Shown piece by piece: positions 1-8,245 of a stretch of 29,127 bases of DNA (positions within the stretch are counted from its first letter, which is position 1; each line of letters begins with the position of its first letter). The notes below the pieces were generated by a model. The model was given only the letters and a program-made list of their open reading frames with translations. It searched no databases and was not told the origin of the DNA. This DNA comes from Clostridia bacterium (GTDB lineage: Bacteria > Bacillota > Clostridia > Oscillospirales > CAG-272), in assembly GCA_017612495.1 (NCBI GenBank), contig JAGAFQ010000121.1, forward strand, positions 1 through 29,127. The letters run 5' to 3'. Both the position numbers and the translations under genes were made by a program.

Positions 1-502
1 AATCTATCTCTTTGTCAAAGACCTTGCCTATCGAAAAGATGCGCGAGGCTATATCGGTACCGCAGCTTGACAGGTACTCAAGACAAATGGCGCCGGCCAC
101 GCAAAGAGGGGCGGTGAGTCTGCCCGAAAGATGTCCGCCGCCGCGCAGATCTTCATATCCGCCGTATTTTATATGGGCGGTATAATCGGCGTGCGATGGA
201 CGCGGGATATCAAGCTCTTTCGGATAATCTTCATGCCTTGCATCCTCATTTGCCAAAACGACGCAAATCGGAGCGCCGCAGCTCTTGCCGTTGACGATTC
301 CCGATAAAAAATGCACCTTGTCGCTCTCGCATCGCTCGCTCGACAAATCGCCACCCGGCGCTCTGCGCGCGCAAAATTGCTCGATTCGTGCCGTGTCAAT
401 GCTAACTCCCGCAGGAAAAGAATCGATGATAACACCGATCGCCTCGCCGTGAGATTGACCGAAAATCGATATTTTAAGTTTGTTGCCGAAAATTGAACTC
501 AT
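1..502 (-). CDS. aroC: Chorismate synthase, N-terminal part (cut by window edge)
   Basis: Last step of the shikimate pathway in the cytoplasm: converts 5-enolpyruvylshikimate-3-phosphate to chorismate, using reduced FMN. The reverse strand from the ATG at 502 reads MSSIFGNKLKISIFGQSHGE, the typical start of the family, with the conserved GQSHG. Further in come RRAPGG, the SGIVNGKSCGAPI stretch, a DYTAHIKYGGYEDLRGGG segment and LSGRLTAP, all family signatures that contact FMN and substrate. About 167 residues are visible of a usual 350-390; the rest lies off the left edge. The start codon overlaps the aroA stop as ATGA, so the two are translationally coupled. It is the last visible gene of the operon led by the promoter at 3872-3900. 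Identification is secure. Confidence 0.95.
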   Translation of the reverse strand, partial: MSSIFGNKLKISIFGQSHGEAIGVIIDSFPAGVSIDTARIEQFCARRAPGGDLSSERCESDKVHFLSGIVNGKSCGAPICVVLANEDARHEDYPKELDIPRPSHADYTAHIKYGGYEDLRGGGHLSGRLTAPLCVAGAICLEYLSSCGTDIASRIFSIGKVFDKEID

Positions 503-1794
503 ACTGTTCCCTCATTTCGTTTTATTGCAAGAAAATCGCCGCCGAGTGACGAGAAATCGCAAAGGAAATCGGGATAAGATTTCGTTATGCAGTCGCCGTT
601 TTTTATCGTTACGTCGCCGTCGGCGAACTGCGAGGCGACAACGAGCGCCATCAAAAGTCGGTGATCGCCGAAAGAATCGACACATCCGCCGTGCAGTTTG
701 GGAACTCCGCAAACGTCTATTTCATCGCCGCAAAGAGTGATGTCTGCGCCGAGCAGTTTTAACATATCAACTATGTTTTTCGCTCTGTCGCTCTCTTTAT
801 ATTTGAGTCTTTTTGTGCCGACAATGCGGCTTTTTCCCTCTGCCGTTGCCGCCAAAACGGCACAAAGCATCGCAAGGTCGGGGGTTTTTGATACGTCGAT
901 GTCGATGCCGCGATGCAAATGCGGGCAAACCTCGATTGTGTCTTCAAAAACACTGACCGAAGCGCCGAATTTTCTTAAAACGTCAAGTACGGCGATATCC
1001 CCCTGTAAGGAATTTTTGAAAAGTCCTTTGCACGTCACTCGGTTGTCATCGACAATGCCGAGCGATAAAAGGTTTGTGCTGCCCGAATAATCGCCGCCGA
1101 CCGATATGGTATTCGGAGATTTGTATTTTTGATCGCCCTTTATAAAATATCCGTGGTCGGTTTTTTCGATCACGATGCCGAATTTGCCCAAAATATCGAC
1201 GGTCATATCGATATACGGCGAAGAATTTGCCGTTTTTGCGGTATGTATTTCTGAATCTCCCGAAAGGAGCGGCAGAGCGAACAAAAGTCCGCTTACGTAC
1301 TGCGAGGATATTTCGGAATCGATATTATAAATGCCCGAGCAGAGCTTGCCGGAAACGGATAATGAATTTTCGCTTCTTGCAAAAGAAACACCGTGCCTAT
1401 GAAGTTCGCAAAGATAGTTATCAAGCGGCCTTTTTTTAAGAGAGCCTTCGAGCAAAAACTCGAATTCGCTCCCGAGCGCCGCCGCTACGGGAATTAAAAA
1501 GCGCAGAGTTGATGCCGATTCGCAAGCACTCGCTCTGCCCTTTTTCTGCGCGCGGCAAAAGACTGCCGTCACACTTTTATTCTCTCCGTTTTCATCGGCC
1601 TCGGTAATTTTTGCGCAAAGAGCGCAAAGCACCGACTTGGTCGCTTTTATATCATCCGACGTGCCGATATTCGATATTCTTGTCGCATCATCGCATAAAG
1701 AGGCGCAAATCAAGGCGCGATGCGCCTCTGATTTTGACGGCGGTGCATAAAACGAGCCGTCGATCACACTCTTTTTTGCGATAATGTCAAACAT
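499..1794 (-). CDS. aroA: 3-phosphoshikimate 1-carboxyvinyltransferase (EPSP synthase)
   Basis: Cytoplasmic enzyme that transfers enolpyruvyl from PEP to shikimate-3-phosphate. It has 431 residues, the normal length. Visible family motifs are the N-terminal PPSKSEAHR (residues 18-26, catalytic Lys and substrate-binding Ser/Arg), an ASTLRFLIPVAAALG segment, GDYSGSTNLL, then RLKYKESDRA and SFGDHRLLMA towards the C-terminus, and a final KSYPDF. The Ser-rich variants (STLRFLIP rather than NAGTAMRPL) resemble the class II-like enzymes of Clostridia, which are often less sensitive to glyphosate; that last point is family knowledge and untested here. It starts 11 bases after the DAHP synthase stop and overlaps aroC by four bases, consistent with one operon. 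Confidence 0.95.
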   Translation of the reverse strand: MFDIIAKKSVIDGSFYAPPSKSEAHRALICASLCDDATRISNIGTSDDIKATKSVLCALCAKITEADENGENKSVTAVFCRAQKKGRASACESASTLRFLIPVAAALGSEFEFLLEGSLKKRPLDNYLCELHRHGVSFARSENSLSVSGKLCSGIYNIDSEISSQYVSGLLFALPLLSGDSEIHTAKTANSSPYIDMTVDILGKFGIVIEKTDHGYFIKGDQKYKSPNTISVGGDYSGSTNLLSLGIVDDNRVTCKGLFKNSLQGDIAVLDVLRKFGASVSVFEDTIEVCPHLHRGIDIDVSKTPDLAMLCAVLAATAEGKSRIVGTKRLKYKESDRAKNIVDMLKLLGADITLCGDEIDVCGVPKLHGGCVDSFGDHRLLMALVVASQFADGDVTIKNGDCITKSYPDFLCDFSSLGGDFLAIKRNEGTV

Positions 1795-1805
1795 CTCATT
1801 CTCCG

Positions 1806-2807
1806 TTATTCAATAGCTTTTCTGATTTTGGAAATCTTTGAAACGAGGGTCTTGAACTGTGAGGGCAAAAGCGCCTGATTGCCGTCGCAAAGCGCACATT
1901 CGGGATTTGAATGCACCTCGACCATAATTCCGCCTGCCCCGGCGGCAACGGACGCAAGCGACAGCGGTATCACAAGATCAGATATTCCGCACGCGTGGCT
2001 CGGATCGGCGATCACGGGCAAATGCGAAAGTGAGCGGAGCATCGGTATCGCCGATATATCACAGGTGTTTCGCGTCGCGTTTTCAAAGGTGCGTATGCCC
2101 CTCTCGCACAAAATGACGTTGGGATTTCCCTCCGCCATTATGTGCTCGGCGCTCATTAAAAGTTCTGAGAGCGTGCTTGAAAGTCCGCGCTTCAAAAGCA
2201 CCGGCTTTTTTTGCTTGCCGAGTTCGTGCAGAAGTTCAAAGTTCTGCATATTTCTTGCACCGACCTGGATTATATCGACGTCTTCGAAAACGTCAAGATG
2301 AGATATATCCATAATTTCCGAAATTATCGGCATACCTGTTTCTCTCTTGGCGCAAACGAGCATCTCGATGCCCTCTTTGCGCAAGCCGCAAAAAGTATAG
2401 GGAGACGTGCGCGGCTTATACGCTCCGCCGCGCAGAATGTCGGCGCCTGCCGCCTTGACCTGCTTTGCGATGCCGATTATCTGTTCTTCGCTCTCGACCG
2501 TGCAAGGACCCGCGATGGTAACGAAATTGCCGCCGCCCATTTTGACGCCGCCGACGTCGATTATCGTATCGTCTTTGTGGTTTTTGCGTCCCGAAAGCAC
2601 GCAAGGGTCGGATATTCTCACGGCGCTTGCGACGATATCGAAGCTTTCGATAAGATCGATGTCGATTTTGTGAGTGTCGCCCACCAAAACAAGCACGTCG
2701 TTATCTTCGCCGTGGTTCATATTAACTTTTACACCGTAAGAGGAAAGAAAATCGGAAAGTTTATCCGCCTTTTCTCTGTCGGCGCCGGGTTTCAATGTTA
2801 CAACCAT
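1806..2807 (-). CDS. aroF: 3-deoxy-7-phosphoheptulonate (DAHP) synthase, type I-beta with ferredoxin-like N-terminal domain
   Basis: First committed step of the shikimate pathway: condenses PEP and erythrose-4-phosphate. The protein has 333 residues from the ATG. An alternative TTG lies one codon upstream, but the GGAGG is 8 bases from the ATG, so the ATG is preferred. Residues 1-70 form the ferredoxin-like/ACT-like regulatory domain of the I-beta class. The TIM-barrel domain follows, with GPCTVES (100-106), RGGAYKPRTSPY (126-137), IQVGARNMQNFELL, LLKRGL, a CERGIRTFE stretch, the metal-site segment VIADPSHACG and the terminal VEVHSNPECALCDGNQ. The regulatory domain suggests feedback control by an aromatic end product, though which one cannot be read from sequence. 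Gene symbol follows the Bacillus/Thermotoga-like usage. Confidence 0.93.
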   Translation of the reverse strand: MVVTLKPGADREKADKLSDFLSSYGVKVNMNHGEDNDVLVLVGDTHKIDIDLIESFDIVASAVRISDPCVLSGRKNHKDDTIIDVGGVKMGGGNFVTIAGPCTVESEEQIIGIAKQVKAAGADILRGGAYKPRTSPYTFCGLRKEGIEMLVCAKRETGMPIISEIMDISHLDVFEDVDIIQVGARNMQNFELLHELGKQKKPVLLKRGLSSTLSELLMSAEHIMAEGNPNVILCERGIRTFENATRNTCDISAIPMLRSLSHLPVIADPSHACGISDLVIPLSLASVAAGAGGIMVEVHSNPECALCDGNQALLPSQFKTLVSKISKIRKAIE

Positions 2808-2836
2808 CAAAGAATCCTCCGATCGGGTTTGGCTGA

Positions 2837-3832
2837 TTATTTTGCAGGATCAAAACGGAATTCGAATTCGTTTTTGAGCGTCTCGTCCGGCATAAGATGA
2901 GGTGCTTCGTTTACGTCCTTTGAGCCGATGTGCATACCGGTAGGTTCAAGGCCCATGATGTAGTCGCCTGCCGCAAGGTTCTTCCACTGGAAGATCCTAT
3001 CCATAAACGGCGAACGGAACGAAACGTTCATTACCGTATCGATGGAGTTATTCTTGATTGCATAGCGGCGATAGCCGTCTTTATCTTTTTCTAGATAGTG
3101 ATAATAGTTTCTCTGCTTATAATCGGGCTCGGGAGAGGTCATCTTGTTCCAATCGGGCAAAAGGGGCGCCGCAAAATCGTTTGCGGGCTCGATGTTCGTT
3201 GAGTTTATCAAAAGCTCGGTATCTTCTGAAATGAGCGGATAGCCGAGGTTGAAGTGATAGAGCAAATAAAGGGGCTTTTCGGTAAAGCCGTTGTTGGTGA
3301 TCTCGTCGGTGAAGGTAAAGGAGTTCTCTCCTCTTCTGAATTTGTAAGTTCTTTTGAGCGTATAGCGAACGCCGAAAAGAAGCGCGTGGCGAACGACACC
3401 GCTTATCGTTGCCGTGGGCTCGCCGTTTTCGATATCGACCGATACGCATACCTGCTCTGCCGGCGTGTGGTTGTGTCTGCCGTGGAGTCCCTCGCCGATA
3501 TCGGGGTTGGCGCCGCCTATCCATTCAACGCCGCAGGTAGCCAAAAATCCGCCCTGGAAGGTGCGGAGCCACTTCGGTCCGACGTCATTGTAGAATGAGG
3601 GATGAACGATGCCGGAGGGAGCCTGATATGCCATCTCGTGATTGTTGTAGCGAACGGAATATATATCCATTCCGCGGTCGGGCAAAATGGTGACGGAAAG
3701 CGCATCGCCGTTCCATATTTCAATGGCGTTCACGCCGTCTGCCTTGCCGCCGATAAGCTTGTATTGACGAACGTCAAAAAGCTGTGAAAGATTGCCGATG
3801 TATTTTTTCTCATCTGAAAATTTCTTTGTCAT
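2837..3832 (-). CDS. DUF4432 / aldose 1-epimerase-like protein
   Basis: A 331-residue protein of the galactose-mutarotase-like beta-sandwich superfamily, DUF4432 branch. Family hallmarks are VTILPDRGMDIYSVRYNN (about residues 48-65), then QGGFLATCGVEW and LHGRHNHTPAE, and in the C-terminal half GLEPTGMHIGSKD with conserved acidic and His residues. Members bind sugars or sugar derivatives; a precise reaction is not established, so anomer interconversion is only a family-level guess. It is the first gene after the strong promoter at 3872-3900 and lies 29 bases upstream of DAHP synthase, so it is probably co-transcribed with aroF-aroA-aroC. The pairing of a sugar epimerase-like gene with shikimate genes is not obvious functionally. 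Confidence 0.85.
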   Translation of the reverse strand: MTKKFSDEKKYIGNLSQLFDVRQYKLIGGKADGVNAIEIWNGDALSVTILPDRGMDIYSVRYNNHEMAYQAPSGIVHPSFYNDVGPKWLRTFQGGFLATCGVEWIGGANPDIGEGLHGRHNHTPAEQVCVSVDIENGEPTATISGVVRHALLFGVRYTLKRTYKFRRGENSFTFTDEITNNGFTEKPLYLLYHFNLGYPLISEDTELLINSTNIEPANDFAAPLLPDWNKMTSPEPDYKQRNYYHYLEKDKDGYRRYAIKNNSIDTVMNVSFRSPFMDRIFQWKNLAAGDYIMGLEPTGMHIGSKDVNEAPHLMPDETLKNEFEFRFDPAK

Positions 3833-3871
3833 GATATCAACCTCTTTATCTCAAATATAAGATTATTATTT

Positions 3872-3900
3872 ATTATATCACAACTGTTTTATTTTTCCAA
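3872..3900 (-). promoter_or_regulatory. Sigma-A promoter of the DUF4432-aroF-aroA-aroC operon
   Basis: On the minus strand TTGGAA (3900-3895), a 17-base spacer and TATAAT (3877-3872). The base pattern TGA just before TATAAT gives an extended -10. The start codon at 3832 implies a leader of about 33 bases. Confidence 0.85.
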
Positions 3901-3925
3901 GTGGTGAGCGAAATTTTATTTGCAT

Positions 3926-3955
3926 AAAAAAAGCTCGCAAAAGCGAGCTTTTTTT
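3926..3955. terminator. Bidirectional intrinsic terminator at the end of the phage-like operon
   Basis: A perfect palindrome: seven A, GCTCGC, loop AAAA, GCGAGC, seven T. On the minus strand the T-run starts within the stop codon of the 415-aa phage gene. It insulates the aro promoter, only 25 bases further on, from phage-operon transcription. Confidence 0.93.
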
Positions 3956-5202
3956 CATCTTTTGGAATAAGCAATACGTGCTGCCGAATCTCTTTGCGTC
4001 TTTGCATTGGAATACTGTTCTTTGAGCGTTTTTGCTTCTTCGAGCGTCAGCATATTTCCCTGATAGAATTTGTTTATCGCCGCATCTATATCGTATGCCT
4101 TCGCACCCGATTTCAACATCTTCGATGCGCGCATTTCGGCTATCTGATAGTATGAAAGTCCGCTCGCGTTCACAAAGCCCGCTTTGTCGGCGCCGGCTTT
4201 GCCCAAAATATTGACTATCGCATAATAGTCCTCGCCGTTTGTGACTTTGCCGTCTTTATATCTGTCGGCATAAAGCTTGATGCCGCCGTCGGCATCGGCA
4301 GGTATATTTACATTATCACTATCGCTCTTTTGCTCGGCCATTTTCGCCGCATTTCCGACGGACGTATTGTAACCGTTTTCTTTGAAATTCTCTTTTTGTA
4401 TTTCAAGGGCAAGCTTGCGGTCGGCAAGGTCGCGCTCGTATGCGTCGTTTTCGCGCTCTGACGCATATTTTATGTCGTCAAGATAACGACCGTAATCGAA
4501 TTCTCTGTCGGTATTATACTGTTTGAGCTCGTCAAGATAGCGCTCATATTCGTCGTTTTTCGCATCGCGCAGCATCTCGGCGTTGTTTCTTGCCGCATCG
4601 TATCCGTTTTTATACTTTTCATAGGCAAATTCATAAGTCTGCGGGATCACGTCGGCAAGCTTTGAGCGGTAATTGTTTTCAGCCATTGCCGCCGCCGATA
4701 CGGCATAAGATGAATTATTGCCCAAGGTGTTTGCCATGGATATGCCGGCGGCATCCTCCATAGCTCTTTTGCCGTCGCGCAGATATGCCTTTTTATACTG
4801 CGAATAAAGCGGATCACATTCGAGATCGTATGAAAAATCGCCGTAGCCGAGCAAGTCGGAAAGCGCCTTTTCATATTCCTCTTCATAATTGTTTTTGTAT
4901 GCAGGCGCGGCAGTTTCCTTAAAGCTCGACGGATTTTTCGAGTCTGCATAGAGATAATAGCCCGAGCCATCGGAGCCGCCGCTGTAATTGCCGTAAGTCT
5001 TGCGCAGGTTTTCGGCGGCATTGTGGATCTTTGATCTGTCGGTCTCGTTCTCGCTCAAAACGTAATCTCTTTTGAGTGTCAAGAGATTCATGCCGACATC
5101 GGGATTCTGCCTTGAAAGTTTTAGATCGGCATCGGAAAAAAATCCCGAAAGTCCCGATCTTTCAAGAGCGGAATCGAAATCACTTGTTGTATATATTCCC
5201 AT
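3955..5202 (-). CDS. Conserved phage protein of unknown function, last gene of the cluster (candidate virion or ejection protein)
   Basis: 415 residues from the ATG at 5202, which follows an AAAGGAAAG ribosome site. The N-terminal third contains LKRDYVLSE and a Gly/Ser/Tyr-rich linker. The centre has FSYDLECDPLYSQYKKAYLR (about residues 126-145), then ANTLGNNSSYAVSAAAM, and a long charged region with repeated EYERYLDELKQY / FDYGRYLDDIKYAS / AYERDLADRK segments that should form a helical rod. The C-terminal third looks like a small helical domain. The FSYD...DPLYxQYK signature is one I associate with unannotated proteins of gut Clostridia prophages. It sits next to a nozzle-like gene in a cluster with no tail tube, so an internal-virion, tail-tip or DNA-ejection role is plausible but inferred. 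No enzymatic motif is visible. Confidence 0.7.
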   Translation of the reverse strand: MGIYTTSDFDSALERSGLSGFFSDADLKLSRQNPDVGMNLLTLKRDYVLSENETDRSKIHNAAENLRKTYGNYSGGSDGSGYYLYADSKNPSSFKETAAPAYKNNYEEEYEKALSDLLGYGDFSYDLECDPLYSQYKKAYLRDGKRAMEDAAGISMANTLGNNSSYAVSAAAMAENNYRSKLADVIPQTYEFAYEKYKNGYDAARNNAEMLRDAKNDEYERYLDELKQYNTDREFDYGRYLDDIKYASERENDAYERDLADRKLALEIQKENFKENGYNTSVGNAAKMAEQKSDSDNVNIPADADGGIKLYADRYKDGKVTNGEDYYAIVNILGKAGADKAGFVNASGLSYYQIAEMRASKMLKSGAKAYDIDAAINKFYQGNMLTLEEAKTLKEQYSNAKTQRDSAARIAYSKR

Positions 5203-5231
5203 TGATCTTTCCTTTTCCTTTACTTTTTTGT

Positions 5232-6806
5232 TTACATATCGCTGCCCGTATATCTTTGTACGGTCAAAAACCGAAGCTGCCACAAGGAATCGCCCTCGAT
5301 CTTTATTCTGAATTTGCCGCATCTTTTCACGATGAGCGGAACGATGATGCTCGTATCCGCCGATAGAGTCTTTGAAAAGACGCTTTGCCAAGCGGCATCG
5401 TTATCGTATTTTACCTTTACGCATATACCGCATTCCGTTTTCGGCACGATGCCGAGATACAGTCGGCAAATCCCCTTTTTGTCTTCGGCGCCTCTCATGG
5501 GAGCAAATTCGACAAAGCTCGAAAACGCGCTCTCGTCGGTGCCCACGTCTCCGACTGACGGCAAGACGCAAAAAAGTTTGCCGTCGCGGGTCAAAAACTC
5601 TCCACTGCCCGAATTTGAAAAGGCGATGATATCGGCGCCGTCTTCTTTTGACCAGATGCCCTTATCGGTGTCGTAGACGAGCAAATGATGCTCGTTATCG
5701 GAGGTCTTTGCGCTCACATAATATTTGTGTCCTATTCTGCCGCCGACGGCATCAAAAAACTTATCGTCGCCGAGCGCATAAGAAATGCTCTTGGGCATGG
5801 CGCCGCCGTACGACATAAAGCCCGAGGGGGAAAGATAATATAAGCTTCCCCCGACGTTTGAAAGGCTCAAAGATGACCCCGGTGCCACCCCGTCGCAGTC
5901 GGTGCCCATAAGAGAAAAATTAGACGGTCTGTCGCCGTAGACCTTATAGATCTTATCAGCCTTGAAAAAGCAGGGATAGCCGAGATATGAGCAAGCGCCG
6001 GTGAAAGCGCCCTCGGAGCCGATATTTACGGCATAGCTGTCCTTTGAAATGCCGTCATAAGAATAAAAGTTGAAAATATCGCCGAGCTTCGATGCGTATA
6101 CGGTATTGTCTTTGCAGCCCCAGAGTCTGTTTTCGTTTTCAAAGACGAAATCAAGCTCGGGCACTTCTCTTTTTATCGTGATATTTTCTGAATCGCCGCC
6201 CGTGCCGACGGTGAAGGTGTTCTCATAAAATCTCAATTCGCCGTTTCCCACCTCGCGGATTATCACGGAGGTATTGTTTTCGGGATGCAAAAGGCAGCCG
6301 CTTATCGTCACGGCATCTCCCTCTGAAAAGCAAGCGGAAAAATCGACGCCCGGCGCATATATCGTATTCGCCTCGGCGCTCTGCCCGACGTAGGTCCCGT
6401 CTTTTATCAAGACAGGGCCCGAATACGTGGCTTCAAGCGATGAAAACGTGCCGTTTTCCGTATCGTAATATTTTTTATCGGGAAAGATGACTATATATTT
6501 TCCAAGCGAGGCAAACCGCTTTTCGGTATTAGAGACGCTGCCGCAAAGGACACCGTTTTTATAAAATCCCGTACCCGATACATAATATTCGTCGCCGAAA
6601 TAATAAAGCCCGTTCGGATTTGAAATCTCCGCTGTTTTCAGACGTTTTTGCCGTGTGGATAAAGCGGGATATGCGTCTGTTGACATATTCTTCATATCCC
6701 AAATGCCGCCCTCTTTCAAATTCTCTTTATGGACGTAGCCCGAAAAACTGTCGAACGTGTATTTTTTGTAGTTGTCGGAAAACAGCATCTTCGGCAAATA
6801 ATCCAC
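5232..6806 (-). CDS. Predicted beta-propeller phage tail protein (nozzle/stabilisation-like)
   Basis: 524 residues from a GTG at 6806, chosen because AGGAG lies 8 bases upstream and the previous gene stops two bases before. The sequence is almost all beta, with repeated blade-like stretches: LYYFGDEYYVSG, SLGKYIVIFPDKKYYD, NRLWGCKDNTVYASKLGDIF, SYLGYPCFFKADKIYKVYG, SLYYLSPSGFMSYGG, HHLLVYDTDKGIWSKEDG and EFLTRDGKLFCVLP. This pattern of short kelch/WD-like strands suits a propeller. Podovirus tail nozzles (T7 gp12, crAss-like nozzle) contain propellers, so a role in closing the short tail or stabilising packaged DNA is inferred from architecture and position; I see no direct homology to a named nozzle. 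There is no transmembrane segment or enzymatic motif. Confidence 0.7.
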   Translation of the reverse strand: MDYLPKMLFSDNYKKYTFDSFSGYVHKENLKEGGIWDMKNMSTDAYPALSTRQKRLKTAEISNPNGLYYFGDEYYVSGTGFYKNGVLCGSVSNTEKRFASLGKYIVIFPDKKYYDTENGTFSSLEATYSGPVLIKDGTYVGQSAEANTIYAPGVDFSACFSEGDAVTISGCLLHPENNTSVIIREVGNGELRFYENTFTVGTGGDSENITIKREVPELDFVFENENRLWGCKDNTVYASKLGDIFNFYSYDGISKDSYAVNIGSEGAFTGACSYLGYPCFFKADKIYKVYGDRPSNFSLMGTDCDGVAPGSSLSLSNVGGSLYYLSPSGFMSYGGAMPKSISYALGDDKFFDAVGGRIGHKYYVSAKTSDNEHHLLVYDTDKGIWSKEDGADIIAFSNSGSGEFLTRDGKLFCVLPSVGDVGTDESAFSSFVEFAPMRGAEDKKGICRLYLGIVPKTECGICVKVKYDNDAAWQSVFSKTLSADTSIIVPLIVKRCGKFRIKIEGDSLWQLRFLTVQRYTGSDM

Positions 6807-6808
6807 TC

Positions 6809-7192
6809 TCACATCTCCTCTTTGAACGAAACGAAGTCCAAAAGCGCCTCGACGGCGCTCGGCGAGATCTTTTCGGGAATTTTCACCGAAACGGGCAGAT
6901 CGTCGATCTCGGCTTCGGTCTTGCAAAGCTCGTCCCTTCTTTTATAAAAATCCGATATATCCTTGCCCTCTTCAAATTCAAAGTTGCCCGCCGCATCGAC
7001 TATGGGATTTCCCTTTTCGTCCTTTTTCGCGAATTCGCAAAGGAGCGCTCTTTCTTCGCAAGCGAAAAATTCGGCGTGTATCTTTAGCTTTGCGCGCAGG
7101 CATACGAGCGCGTGAGCCGATTTATAATCGGTCTTTTCGTCCATGAGCTTTCCGATCGCTTCATAGGCGTTGATACATTTAATCAAAAACAT
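6809..7192 (-). CDS. Small phage protein of unknown function (DUF1617-like)
   Basis: 127 residues, mostly helical and acidic. The ATG at 7192 follows AAGGA with five bases between. The N-terminal half (KCINAYEAIGKLMDEK then AHALVCLRAKLKIHAEFF) and the central GNPIVDAAGNFEFEEG beta-turn resemble small DUF1617-like proteins found between tail and lysis genes of Firmicute phages; that resemblance is from memory. It lies between the fibre gene and the nozzle-like gene and its stop is two bases from the next GTG start, so it belongs to the late operon. Function unknown; a chaperone or structural adaptor is possible. Confidence 0.65.
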   Translation of the reverse strand: MFLIKCINAYEAIGKLMDEKTDYKSAHALVCLRAKLKIHAEFFACEERALLCEFAKKDEKGNPIVDAAGNFEFEEGKDISDFYKRRDELCKTEAEIDDLPVSVKIPEKISPSAVEALLDFVSFKEEM

Positions 7193-7203
7193 AAAATTCC
7201 TTT

Positions 7204-8235
7204 CTACGGCACAAGGCGCGTGCCGTTCAAATATACAGTCCCGTCAAGATAGATCTGCGGAGATTTGATGTAGATAAGATCTCCGCCCGTGATGCTGACG
7301 CCCGACTCGGATTCGATCTTCAGCGCAAACGGGATGACCGAGCCGTTTTGCATCGTCACCTTTCGGGTATAAATAAACATTCTGTGCGCAGATTCCTGCG
7401 ACGTGCCGCCGCCTTGGTTATCGAGCTTAATACCGCCGGCTATGTGGTCGTCATCGGCAATGGCATAGTAGCCTCTTATCTCGCCGCTCATCGCGCCGAA
7501 GCGCGAAAGGATCGTTGAGAATATAGAGCCGGATATGGCGATGCCGCTTATAGTTCCCGAGGTGATATTCGAGCCGTTTATCGATGTTGAGCCGGAATTC
7601 GACAGATCGGAAAACTTGACCAAGCCCGAAAGATTTATCGTGCCGCTCGAGCCTATCTGAACACCGTTCGACATAAGCTTGATGCTCGAAATGCCGTTTG
7701 AGGTCTGAACGGATAACGATATGCCGTTTATCGTTTGCGAAAGGCGCGATATCGAGCCTTCGGCATTCGATATGCGCGACGAAAGTGATGACGAAGACTG
7801 CATAAGAGACGAAACGTTACCGTCAAGACTCGTTATGCGTGACGAGAGGCTGTTTGCCGTCTGCATAAGCGTTGATACGTCGCCGTCAAGGCCCGTGATG
7901 CGTGACGAGAGGCTGTCTGCCGTCTGCATAAGTGACGATACGTTACCGCCTATACTTTCGATTTGCGAAAAGAGCCCGTCCGCGCGCAATGAAAGAGAGA
8001 GGACGTTTGCCTCTGTATCGGAGATCTTTGCCGAAAGCGGGTCGGATATGGTCTTTGCGATGCCCGAAAGGGCTGATTCGTTAAAGTTTTCGACTCCGAT
8101 ATTCGACATGGAATATCGGAGCTTTTCAAGCAGCAAATAGAGATAGTCGAGCGTTGCATCGAGCTTTTCATCGGTGCTTTGTTCGCGGCTGAATGACGGA
8201 AAAGAAATATCGGCGCCGAAAAGTTGTGTCGGCAT
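7204..8235 (-). CDS. Phage tail fibre with 21-residue tandem repeats
   Basis: 343 residues, ATG at 8235 after GGAGG with six bases between. The N-terminal ~60 residues probably form the attachment domain. Residues 77-181 hold five tandem 21-residue units of the pattern (N/D)VSSLMQTADSLSSRITGLDG; three are nearly identical in protein and DNA and the outer two are degraded. Spaced Leu/Ile/Val suggest a trimeric coiled coil or triple-beta shaft. Then come Gly/Ser-rich beta repeats (SGTINLSGLVKFSD, GSTSINGSNITSGTISG) as in trimeric fibres, and a C-terminal DGTVYLNGTRLVP of the type seen at fibre tips. Likely role: host binding by the virion. It sits directly after the endolysin gene in transcription order. 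Confidence 0.8.
   Translation of the reverse strand: MPTQLFGADISFPSFSREQSTDEKLDATLDYLYLLLEKLRYSMSNIGVENFNESALSGIAKTISDPLSAKISDTEANVLSLSLRADGLFSQIESIGGNVSSLMQTADSLSSRITGLDGDVSTLMQTANSLSSRITSLDGNVSSLMQSSSSLSSRISNAEGSISRLSQTINGISLSVQTSNGISSIKLMSNGVQIGSSGTINLSGLVKFSDLSNSGSTSINGSNITSGTISGIAISGSIFSTILSRFGAMSGEIRGYYAIADDDHIAGGIKLDNQGGGTSQESAHRMFIYTRKVTMQNGSVIPFALKIESESGVSITGGDLIYIKSPQIYLDGTVYLNGTRLVP
7693..8007 (-). repeat. 63-bp tandem repeats inside the fibre gene
   Basis: Five in-frame 63-bp units encode 21-residue repeats 77-181 of the fibre protein. The middle three are close in DNA sequence, sharing for example GCGTGACGAGAGGCTG on the plus strand, so unit number could change by recombination without a frameshift. 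Confidence 0.85.
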
Positions 8236-8245
8236 AATATTCCTC

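Noticed and set aside
3872..3884. 13-base direct repeat ATTATATCACAAC with 21875-21887 as att sites
   Set aside because: Both copies are the extended -10 of ordinary promoters, so the match is explained by promoter consensus.
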